Origin: a bacterium
Lineage (GTDB): Bacteria > Auribacterota > Auribacteria > Auribacterales > Auribacteraceae
NCBI GenBank assembly: GCA_018435605.1
Contig: JAHDNF010000011.1
Coordinates: 62,001-126,000, forward strand
DNA: 64,000 nt
Direction of reading: 5' to 3'
Shown here: in pieces, positions 52,627 through 59,968 of the stretch
Position numbering within the stretch: position 1 is the stretch's first letter
Layout: each line of letters starts with the position of its first letter
The notes under the pieces: generated by a model
The model's database searches: none
Seen by the model: only the letters and a program-made list of their open reading frames with translations
Told to the model about the DNA's origin: nothing
Program-made: the position numbers and the translations under genes

Positions 52627-54270
52627 CTACTTGGTTTTCACGTAATGCTGTTGCAAGATACTCAGCACGTTGCTCAAAGTCCAGTACAAAACCAATCCGG
52701 AAGGAAGGTTATATAATATAAACGTGAAAATGACGGGCATGAACATCATCATTTTCTGCTGTTGCGGGTCTGCGGTTGACATCTTCTGCTGGTAAAACAT
52801 GGTTACTCCCATGACCAGAGGCAGAACATTGAGAGGAAACGACGACCCGCCCCACGGAATCATAAACATCTTGTCCGGTTCGGCTAAACTGGTTATCCAC
52901 AAAAACCGCGCGTCAATCAGCTCGTAAGCGTTGTACAACGTGCGGTACAACCCGAAAAATATCGGTAGCTGGATGAGCATCGGCAAACACCCGCCCAGCG
53001 GATTGACCTTTTCCCGTTTATAAAGAGCCATTGTTTCCTTCTGCAACCTTTGCTGGTCGTCTTTATATTTTTCCTTGAGCACAGCCATTTTAGGTTGAAG
53101 TTCCTGCATTTTCTTCATGGACTGGAAACTTTTGTGCGTCAACGGATAAAAAATGATCTTGATTATTATGGTCAGCAAAATAATAGCCAATCCGTAATTG
53201 CGGCAAAACGAATTGAGGATATTTAGCGACTTGATCAGAAACAGGTTTATCGGGCCGAACCAGCCGGTAAAATACATGGTTTTCTCGAAATCGCTTTTGT
53301 AGGGCGTAAGGTTTTTCAGCAGTTGAGGACCGCAATAAGCAAAAAACTGAAATTCAGCGGTTTGACCCTGAGAGATGGGTTGTTGAGCTGACCGCAGATA
53401 GGTGGCGTTGGAATCGGATATTGATCCAAGCGGCCTGATATCCAGAACAGCGCCTTTGCGCGACGGTTTGCATATAATGACAAAATATTTATTTTTTACA
53501 CTCGCCCACACTATATCGCCCGTATGGCGCGCGACCGATTTTTCTCCGCGTAAATTGAATGTTTCCAATTCGCCTTTTTTGATATCCAGATACATGGACG
53601 CGCTCAAGGCTTCCTGTTTGTCTCCTTTGGAAACTTTTTGCATTGTCCCTACGCTAAACCCGATTCCGTCAGACAGATACACCGTACCGTCGAGCGCAGT
53701 GATCTTGTACGACACGTCAAAATGATACGAATCGGAATTAATGGTAATGATTTTCTCTTCGACAAACGATTCTGTGCTCCGCGTAAACGTCAGCGTATCG
53801 TTTGACGTCCGGCTGACTTGAAATACCGGCGCGCCGGATTGCGAAGGCAGGCCGGAGATATCGATATAAAACGGCTGAACACTATAATGCAGAGGTGATA
53901 CCAGCAAGACGTCGTCTCTGTCGTTGTGCTTGACAGTGAGCGATTTTAAACACGCGCCGATATTGGTAAACACCGCTTTTACCTTGCCGTTTTCAAGCAC
54001 GGTTTCCTGTTCCTGATCATATTTCTGCCATACAAGCGCCGTATCGGAAGTCATAGGCGCAACAGGCGGGATATTTTTCTGCGCAGGCACAGATTCTTCC
54101 TGCCGTACAACAGGAGCGGGCGCCAGCGCCTGTCCGTCGTTGGAAGCTATTGTTTCCATTACGGCAGAAGGCTGTTCCTGATTTTCATGTAAAGGGCGCA
54201 TGACAAAATGCTGGTATAAAAGCGCCACGACAATAGAAACTAAAAAGGCGGAAAAAAGTCGTTTATCCAT
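52627..54270 (-). CDS. yidC: Membrane protein insertase YidC
   Basis: Inserts and folds inner-membrane proteins, alone or with SecYEG. The protein has 547 residues, the long Gram-negative type: a first transmembrane helix (4-21), a large periplasmic domain (about 70-330), then five further helices with the Oxa1 core (YGLAIILLTIIIKIIFYPLT, MKKMQELQPKMAVLKEKYKD, GGCLPMLIQLPIFFGLYRTL). AAAGGATG lies upstream of the ATG. It follows yidD by seven bases and precedes mnmE. Confidence 0.97.
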   Translation of the reverse strand: MDKRLFSAFLVSIVVALLYQHFVMRPLHENQEQPSAVMETIASNDGQALAPAPVVRQEESVPAQKNIPPVAPMTSDTALVWQKYDQEQETVLENGKVKAVFTNIGACLKSLTVKHNDRDDVLLVSPLHYSVQPFYIDISGLPSQSGAPVFQVSRTSNDTLTFTRSTESFVEEKIITINSDSYHFDVSYKITALDGTVYLSDGIGFSVGTMQKVSKGDKQEALSASMYLDIKKGELETFNLRGEKSVARHTGDIVWASVKNKYFVIICKPSRKGAVLDIRPLGSISDSNATYLRSAQQPISQGQTAEFQFFAYCGPQLLKNLTPYKSDFEKTMYFTGWFGPINLFLIKSLNILNSFCRNYGLAIILLTIIIKIIFYPLTHKSFQSMKKMQELQPKMAVLKEKYKDDQQRLQKETMALYKREKVNPLGGCLPMLIQLPIFFGLYRTLYNAYELIDARFLWITSLAEPDKMFMIPWGGSSFPLNVLPLVMGVTMFYQQKMSTADPQQQKMMMFMPVIFTFILYNLPSGLVLYWTLSNVLSILQQHYVKTK

Positions 54271-54277
54271 TCGTATA

Positions 54278-54544
54278 TCATCCTTTGGTTAACGGGTGAT
54301 GGCTGTGCGGCGCGTCGGGAACCGGATCGTATCCGTAACCGCCCCACGGATGACAACGCAGTAACCGTCGTACGGTCAACCAGCAACCGATAATCACCCC
54401 TCTTTTTTGGACAGCCGTTAAAGCGTACTGGGAACAAGTAGGCAGATACCTGCAACAGGGCTGTTTCCATGCGAACAAAACCCTGTAAAGACGTATGCAG
54501 GCAACAACCATGCAGGTAATAATGTTACGAATTAAACATATCAT
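54278..54544 (-). CDS. yidD: YidD membrane protein insertion efficiency factor
   Basis: A small 88-residue peripheral inner-membrane protein that assists YidC. Family signature: an amphipathic N-terminus, then [20 protein letters not shown] and [20 protein letters not shown] with conserved cysteines. Its first 20 bases overlap the end of rnpA in another frame, as is frequent for this gene pair. The C-terminus is His/Pro-rich. Confidence 0.95.
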   Translation of the reverse strand: MICLIRNIITCMVVACIRLYRVLFAWKQPCCRYLPTCSQYALTAVQKRGVIIGCWLTVRRLLRCHPWGGYGYDPVPDAPHSHHPLTKG

Positions 54545-54875
54545 TTATGGCAAGCCCGTGGTATATATCTTCCGACAAATTCTGAAACGATGCATTAACA
54601 ATAATCGGTTTGGCTACTATCACCATATCGTATCCTGACCGTATATTCCCGTAAAGACGGAAAAATATTTCACGCAACCTGCGCTTCATTTTGTTACGAA
54701 TCACCGCGTTACCAACTTTTTTCGTAACTGTAAACCCGCACCTCGTAATATGGTCGGGAATGTCGTTTTTCCGGATATACACTATGCAATATTCCGTGAC
54801 CGTTTTCGATCCGCATGAATATACCTGCCGGTAAAGCCATTTTTTTGTAATCGCATAGTATGAACGGTTTTTCAT
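54525..54875 (-). CDS. rnpA: Ribonuclease P protein component
   Basis: A 116-residue basic protein that assists the RNase P RNA in maturing tRNA 5' ends. It has the RNR-type motif [13 protein letters not shown] (about 61-73), preceded by [12 protein letters not shown]. The overall sequence is divergent at the N-terminus ([19 protein letters not shown]), which lacks the common RLxxxxDF start. It begins 12 bases after the rpmH stop and overlaps yidD by 20 bases. Confidence 0.94.
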   Translation of the reverse strand: MKNRSYYAITKKWLYRQVYSCGSKTVTEYCIVYIRKNDIPDHITRCGFTVTKKVGNAVIRNKMKRRLREIFFRLYGNIRSGYDMVIVAKPIIVNASFQNLSEDIYHGLAINDMFNS

Positions 54876-54887
54876 TACCGAATCAAT

Positions 54888-55022
54888 TTATACGGTAAGG
54901 CGTTTTCGTCCTTTGCGGCGACGACGCGAAAGTACCGCGCGTCCATCTTTAGTGCTCATTCTTTTCAGAAAACCGTGATCTCGTTTCCGTTTCAGGTTCG
55001 AAGGCTGAAATGTCATTTTCAT
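54888..55022 (-). CDS. rpmH: 50S ribosomal protein L34
   Basis: A 44-residue, highly basic protein: [18 protein letters not shown], then [17 protein letters not shown], ending RKGRKRLTV. All L34 landmarks are present (QPS-N-KRKR-HGF-RM-T--GR-VL--RR-KGR). ATG 55022 or the second ATG at 55016 may be the start; GAGGT lies nine bases before the first. It heads the rpmH-rnpA-yidD-yidC-mnmE-mnmG unit and has its own near-consensus promoter. Confidence 0.97.
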   Translation of the reverse strand: MKMTFQPSNLKRKRDHGFLKRMSTKDGRAVLSRRRRKGRKRLTV

Positions 55023-55084
55023 AGTACATCTACCTCTTTGAATATATATGGTTAAAGTTATTTTTAAATCAATAGTGGTGAAAT

Positions 55085-55113
55085 AGTATAACCGAGCTGG
55101 GAGCGTCTGTCAA
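55085..55113 (-). promoter_or_regulatory. Near-consensus promoter of the rpmH operon
   Basis: Read on the minus strand: a perfect TTGACA (55113-55108), 17-bp GC-rich spacer and TATACT (55090-55085). Start point near 55078, leader about 56 nt. It is among the strongest promoters in the window, fitting a ribosomal-protein gene. The 107-bp gap before it also separates the adaptor gene upstream. Confidence 0.8.
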
Positions 55114-55129
55114 TGAAATAGTCGAGGGA

Positions 55130-56368
55130 TTATTTTTCGGGCATTTGCTCTTCGATGATTTTTACCGTCATTCCTTCACCGACACCTTCTTTTTCACCGA
55201 TTACAACTATTTCGCCTTCTTTGAGCCCGCGCGAAATAACGGCGTAATCCGTGGTCGCGTATGCCACGGACACCGGCCTCTCAGTTACCGCGAAAGTCTC
55301 AGGGTCGATCACCAAGGTGATAAACTTATTTTTCTGCCGTACCAATGCGGACGCCGGTATTACCAGCGCGTTTTTCTGTTCGAAAACATTTATCCTCACA
55401 CGAGCGAACATGCCCGGCAACAATACGTTCTGAGGATTCGCCACCTTGATTTCCACCGAAAAAGTCCGGCTCTGGCCTTCAACAACCGGCGCCAACGATT
55501 CCACAGTACCTATAAACTCTCTGTCAGGATACGCATCAACGAAAATCGACACCCGCTGACCGGTCTGGAGTTTTTCAATATCCCGTTCAACCACGCCGAT
55601 AACAACTATCATGTAATCCACGTCTATCAAATCACAGACAAGGGTGTTCATGGTTATGGTTTCACCCACTTCCACATATTTGTTTCCGAGAATACCTTCG
55701 TACGGGGCGAATAAATCGCATTTGAGAAGGTCATGTTTAGCGTTTTCGAGTTCGATTTTGGCGGTTTCCAACTGATGAGTGGACTTTTCGTATTCGAGCA
55801 GAGCTTCCTCGTATAAAGATTTGCTTGTGCCTCCCAGCTCATATTTTTGAGTCGCGCGCTCAAGCCTGTTCTTCGCCAGCGACAGCGAACTGTTCGCTTC
55901 GGCGACTTTCGCTTCACAATGCCGTATTCGTATCTCGTTTTCGGTTTTCTGCAAAGAGCAGATCAACTCGCCTTCAGGCACGAGGTCTCCCGGCTTATAA
56001 TTAAATGTACGTATAATTCCGTTCTTTTCAAAGCCAAGTTTTGTTTCGCGGTATCCTTTTAACGTGCCCAGCGCGGGCAGTGTATCTCGAAAACCGGTAA
56101 CAAACGCTTTGAATACGGTTACCGGCACACGCGAATCCGGCTGTTCGTCACCTGCGTCAGCCATTGTGCCGACATCCGTTGTGTTGTCTTTCAAAAACCT
56201 TCCGAAAAGAAGTTTGGATATGTCTTTTTGCCGGACACCCTTGAGCATAAAGATCACCTGAGAGAAATCACCCTCGAAATGTTTGTATACCGTGTATCCT
56301 CCGATAGCCAGCGAGGGTAAAACCAGAATTAAAAAAAACAGCAGAAAACGTCGAGTTTTTTTCTTCAT
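55130..56368 (-). CDS. HlyD/AcrA-type periplasmic adaptor (membrane fusion protein)
   Basis: A 412-residue adaptor that bridges an inner-membrane pump and an outer-membrane channel. An N-terminal hydrophobic anchor (about 7-27) is followed by a barrel-sandwich part (GYRETKLGFEKNGIIRTFNY, GDLVPEGELICSL), a coiled-coil hairpin (about 145-205) and the rest of the lipoyl-like and beta-barrel domains (FAPYEGILGNKYVEVGE, VVERDIEKLQTGQRVSIFVD, PGMFARVRINVF). The C-terminus has the membrane-proximal domain. It lies 117 bp downstream of the TolC-like gene on the same strand. No RND or ABC transporter is adjacent. The order channel then adaptor suggests a pump gene elsewhere. Confidence 0.85.
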   Translation of the reverse strand: MKKKTRRFLLFFLILVLPSLAIGGYTVYKHFEGDFSQVIFMLKGVRQKDISKLLFGRFLKDNTTDVGTMADAGDEQPDSRVPVTVFKAFVTGFRDTLPALGTLKGYRETKLGFEKNGIIRTFNYKPGDLVPEGELICSLQKTENEIRIRHCEAKVAEANSSLSLAKNRLERATQKYELGGTSKSLYEEALLEYEKSTHQLETAKIELENAKHDLLKCDLFAPYEGILGNKYVEVGETITMNTLVCDLIDVDYMIVVIGVVERDIEKLQTGQRVSIFVDAYPDREFIGTVESLAPVVEGQSRTFSVEIKVANPQNVLLPGMFARVRINVFEQKNALVIPASALVRQKNKFITLVIDPETFAVTERPVSVAYATTDYAVISRGLKEGEIVVIGEKEGVGEGMTVKIIEEQMPEK

Positions 56369-56384
56369 AAAGCCCTTTTATGAT

Positions 56385-56406
56385 GGATGGTTAATTATAC
56401 CCATCC
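56385..56406 (-). promoter_or_regulatory. Inverted repeat around a TATAAT in front of the adaptor gene
   Basis: GGATGG (56385-56390) and CCATCC (56401-56406) flank 10 bases that hold TATAAT on the minus strand (56399-56394). A protein bound there would cover the -10 box. No good -35 is visible, which would fit an activator-dependent promoter. Confidence 0.35.
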
Positions 56407-56485
56407 TTTCGACCGTGATTGACACAGAAAGTTCAACTCCAATTTCGGTACATGGTATACGATTTGTCCGGCTGTGTCACTATTT

Positions 56486-59257
56486 TTATTCGGTTGATTC
56501 GGATTCCTGTGTTTGCTGAGGGACATCCGCCTGACCGGATTCAGCCTGCCCTGAACTTTCATCAGCCGGCGGAGCTTCATCTGTATCGATATGATCGGCG
56601 GTTGCCTGTGCTATGTCCTGAGATTCTTCCGGATCGTGGATTATGTTATTGCGCTTGTCTATAAGCACAACGGAATCAACAAGTATTGTGGATATCCAGT
56701 CTTCGGTGCCGACCGGCAAGCCGGTTATGCGAACACGTTTTCCGTTATATTGATTCAGGTCGATTGAACGGCTTCGCGCAAGCGCGACCCATTTGCGGTT
56801 TTTGTATCCGGTAACCAGCTTGTGGGTTGCCGGCCCGACAGTAACGTTTTCGAGTTTCAAAAGAAAACCGCTCAGCTCCAGAGGCTGATCGGGATTCGGA
56901 TCTTTCGGCCCGACAACTTTATGGCGCATGGTTACTTCGGCGTGCGGCACCTGCCGGCTCACTTCCGCAAGCAGATAAAAATCATTTTTGCCGATGGCAG
57001 TGTCCAGACTGGCAAGCTGTATCATATAATCGGCAAGAGATTTATGCAACCCCGACTGTTCGGACGACAGGTCAATTTCGGCCTGTAGAAGTTTGGATGT
57101 TTCCAGTTCGCCCAGACTGCGTTGCAGATTGTACAGGTCAACCGTTTTTTTGCGGAACTCGATTTTGCTTTTAGCGGTATCTTTAGCGATTTTGGCTTTC
57201 AGAAAATTATGGTATGCGTCGCGAACTTCCTCGATAATAGTATTTTTCTGATTCGCGAGATCGTTAAGAGCTTCCAACTGTTTGACTACCATCTCCTGTT
57301 TTTCGCTTATCGGTTTTAGATCGTCCAGCAGTCCGACAGCTATCTCCCACGAGCGCGACCTTTCGGTTCCTATTTTTGTAACACTGGGAGCTTCACTCGC
57401 CTGTTGCCTGCGCACGTCGAGAGTACTTCCCCATACGTTCCACGACAGCCTGAATCCAGCCAGATATTCGGTGATCAAGTCGAGGTCGCTGGTTCTTTGC
57501 GCCTCGTTTTCCGCTCCTTGACCGACTTCGCCGAACACTTCAAAATGCGGCAAGAACGCCGACTGGGCAATATTTATTTCCTCATCGGCCTTTTGCAGTT
57601 TCAACTGTTCTACGGCGAAATCAGCCCTGTGTTTAAGAGCATAAATCATATAACTATCCTGTCTAAGCTGGCTTTTCTCATCGACAGTCTGCTGTGAAGC
57701 GTCGAATATCTGTATGTTTTGAATTAACGGGATATCGCTGTAACGGACGTCGAGTTCTATCTCACTATCTTCAAGGGGATACACACGAATCGGCGTGGTT
57801 ATGTCGATATTCATCACGTTCTGCAAATCAAGCACGGCATGTGACAATTCCTGTTGAGCCGCCGCAACCTGACTGTGAATCTGATTGATTTGAGCCTTGA
57901 GGTTCAACAGTTCCAGTTCAGACACCAATCCTGATTTGAACTGTTCTTCCACCAATTGAAGTGATCCCTGCGCCTTTTTAAGCAAATCACGCTGGACTTT
58001 CAGGTCGGCTTCGGTACGCGCGACTTCGTAGTACCCTTTAGCTACCTGAAGCGCCTTTTGGTTCACAACCCGCTGGTACTCTTTCTTTTCTATATCCAGA
58101 GCGATATGGGCTTTTTCAACCTCGCTACGCGCTTTGCCGCCGCTGTAAACCATGTGACGCGCCTGAAACTTATATCTGTTGCGCACAAAGTCGCGAGTCG
58201 ACGATATGCCTAACGCTTCCGTCCCTGAACCGCCGTGCGCCTGTGAATACACGAAAAACAGGTTCGGGAAAAAGTTACGCCGGGATATAAACAAATCTAT
58301 TTCAGCTTTTTTGATTTTTTCTTTGGCAATTTTAGCCTCGCGGTGGTTCTCGATAGCCACCCTGACGCAAAACGACAGATCGCGCCGCACAACGTCTTCC
58401 TCTATCTCAACAATCTCTTCAGCCGGCGGAAGCGCCAACCCTCTTTCCGCCTCAGGCGCGACTTCGGACTTGACATCCTCAAGGTCTGCCGGTTTGACAA
58501 CCGCTTGTTCGTCGGAGATATTGCGCTCCGCTTTTTCTATATACTTCTGTATTTTGTCGTCGCCCGGAGTAATCTGAAGCGCTTTTTTCCATTCTTCGAT
58601 CGCTTTTTGGTATTCGCCGCGCCTAAAATACTCTTTGCCCTGGGTTACCAGCAGATCCACAGCGGCTTCGCCTTCGGCGGTAACCGCGACAGGAACCCGT
58701 TCGGCGGGTGATGGTTCTTCACCTTCAGCCGCTTTCTCCCGCGCTTTTATAAGATAGCGCTGAAGCCTTTTGTTTTCCGGATCCAGCTTATACGCATTTT
58801 CCCATACAGCTATGGCTTCGTCGTATTTGCCTTCGCGGTAAAAATTTCGTCCTTGATCGATCATGGTATCGACCTCGCCGACAGCTACCTCCGCGGGAGC
58901 TTCCGTGACAGCGGGTTCTTCCTGTTCGCCGGCAACGCCGAGTTTTGCCTGCGCTCGCGTTATGTACTTCTTTATCTTGGTATTGGCCGGATCGACCTGA
59001 AGAGCTTTTTCCCATTCTTCAATCGCTTTTTCGTACAGACGTTCACGGTAATAACGCCTGCCGTTATCCATAAATTCCTTGATCTGCTCGGACTCGCCCG
59101 CGCTGTCGTCCGACGACGCCTGCGCAAGCAAGATTATCTCCGGTTCGGAAGCGTACGGTTCAGGCGGCGGGGAATTGTTCTGCGAAAATGCAGGGGTTAT
59201 CACGGTTAGCAGGGAAAAAATGCAAAAGACCATAATAATATTTCGTTGTTTTAACAA
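56486..59257 (-). CDS. TPR-TolC fusion, outer-membrane efflux channel
   Basis: A 923-residue protein. The start chosen is TTG at 59257, with AAAGGA seven bases upstream; the frame runs further but through a hairpin. A signal peptide (residues about 9-25, FCIFSLLTVITPAFS) leads into three TPR pairs in the periplasm, each of the form GRxYYRExxYEKAIEEWEKALQVDP and separated by acidic Pro/Glu linkers (about 60-300). Then comes a TolC-type outer-membrane channel region (about 320-760) with its coiled-coil helices (e.g. AQINQIHSQVAAAQQELSHA). The C-terminal 150 residues are a further domain with a charged linker. TPRs fused to TolC are unusual and may recruit peptidoglycan or protein partners. Confidence 0.8.
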   Translation of the reverse strand: MLKQRNIIMVFCIFSLLTVITPAFSQNNSPPPEPYASEPEIILLAQASSDDSAGESEQIKEFMDNGRRYYRERLYEKAIEEWEKALQVDPANTKIKKYITRAQAKLGVAGEQEEPAVTEAPAEVAVGEVDTMIDQGRNFYREGKYDEAIAVWENAYKLDPENKRLQRYLIKAREKAAEGEEPSPAERVPVAVTAEGEAAVDLLVTQGKEYFRRGEYQKAIEEWKKALQITPGDDKIQKYIEKAERNISDEQAVVKPADLEDVKSEVAPEAERGLALPPAEEIVEIEEDVVRRDLSFCVRVAIENHREAKIAKEKIKKAEIDLFISRRNFFPNLFFVYSQAHGGSGTEALGISSTRDFVRNRYKFQARHMVYSGGKARSEVEKAHIALDIEKKEYQRVVNQKALQVAKGYYEVARTEADLKVQRDLLKKAQGSLQLVEEQFKSGLVSELELLNLKAQINQIHSQVAAAQQELSHAVLDLQNVMNIDITTPIRVYPLEDSEIELDVRYSDIPLIQNIQIFDASQQTVDEKSQLRQDSYMIYALKHRADFAVEQLKLQKADEEINIAQSAFLPHFEVFGEVGQGAENEAQRTSDLDLITEYLAGFRLSWNVWGSTLDVRRQQASEAPSVTKIGTERSRSWEIAVGLLDDLKPISEKQEMVVKQLEALNDLANQKNTIIEEVRDAYHNFLKAKIAKDTAKSKIEFRKKTVDLYNLQRSLGELETSKLLQAEIDLSSEQSGLHKSLADYMIQLASLDTAIGKNDFYLLAEVSRQVPHAEVTMRHKVVGPKDPNPDQPLELSGFLLKLENVTVGPATHKLVTGYKNRKWVALARSRSIDLNQYNGKRVRITGLPVGTEDWISTILVDSVVLIDKRNNIIHDPEESQDIAQATADHIDTDEAPPADESSGQAESGQADVPQQTQESESTE

Positions 59258-59318
59258 TGTATGATCCTTTCGCTTTTGTTTGTTATTATCATATCGAAAA
59301 TTCGGGTAACGGCAGATT

Positions 59319-59339
59319 GCCTGATCGCAAAAATCAGGC
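59319..59339 (-). other. Leader hairpin of the TPR-TolC gene
   Basis: GCCTGAT (59319-59325) and ATCAGGC (59333-59339) form a perfect 7-bp stem with a 7-nt loop, about 62-82 bases upstream of the TTG start on the minus strand. No T-run follows on the minus strand, so it is not a simple terminator. Confidence 0.4.
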
Positions 59340-59660
59340 CAGATCAACATGTATCGCGTAAATTGCACACTATTCTAACTATTGATGCAATATAAACTCG
59401 TCAAAAAACAAACTCAAGCATTAAAACCGATATGGATTTATCAAAAAAAACAATCCGCATACTATACATTAAATTTTTCAAACAGAAACACTTAATCAGG
59501 TTTATCGTATTATGTGGCGATGATTTTCTACAGATACTATCATAATAATCAATGAAAAACCAAGAAAAATTTACATAACCCTTTTCGGATGTTCGAAAAT
59601 TGTATAAAATGCGTTTTTTTTGCCGCCACGCCGTAAAAATTTATACACTCGGCGAGATTC

Positions 59661-59809
59661 TTAAGGAACATCTAAAAAATTAACGCAACCCTATTTGTCA
59701 TTGCGAGTAAACAAAGGTCGCATGGCAATCTAAGCTCGATATCCACGAGACCGCCGCGTCACTTCGTTTCTCTCAATGACAATTTTTTTATTTCTCAGAG
59801 ATTCCTTAA
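59661..59809. repeat. MITE/REP-like palindromic element
   Basis: The ends TTAAGGAA (59661-59668) and TTCCTTAA (59802-59809) are exact inverted repeats. Inside them, TTGTCATTGCGAG (59695-59707) mirrors CTCTCAATGACAA (59770-59782) with one mismatch. The 62-bp centre is GC-richer than the flanks and holds GGCAATCTAAGCTC and GAGACCGCCGCGTC. Such TTGTCATTG-ended palindromes are dispersed in many bacterial genomes. It carries no gene and no clear target duplication. Confidence 0.65.
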
Positions 59810-59968
59810 AAATGCTGTTAATAATTAGCCGATTATTCTATACTTGCAACACGGTCTGATATTTAATAACGCGCGGACTGTAAAAATAAATCCGCTATTA
59901 TAAATCGATTAGAACCGTTTTGTTTTCCGCTTATCCAATTTTGTAAACTTTTCGTAGGAGATATATCT

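Larger units (their letters stand above)
59258..59968. other. 711-bp intergenic region with a palindromic repeat
   Basis: AT-rich spacer between the divergent TolC-like and MscS-like genes. It holds a leader hairpin (59319-59339), a repeat element of 149 bp (59661-59809) and a ribosome-binding site for the MscS-like gene (AGGAG, 59956-59960). The remaining bases, 59340-59660, show no gene, tRNA or strong promoter that I can support. Confidence 0.6.

Noticed and set aside
52883-52905. Consensus DnaA box (TTATCCACA) inside yidC, and another (TGTGGATAA) inside pdhC near 45566
   Set aside because: Single sites in coding sequence; no cluster of boxes or AT-rich unwinding region, so no origin is called.
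59258-59368. N-terminal extension of the TPR-TolC protein to 59368
   Set aside because: The extra 37 codons run through a perfect hairpin and precede a good ribosome-binding site and signal peptide.
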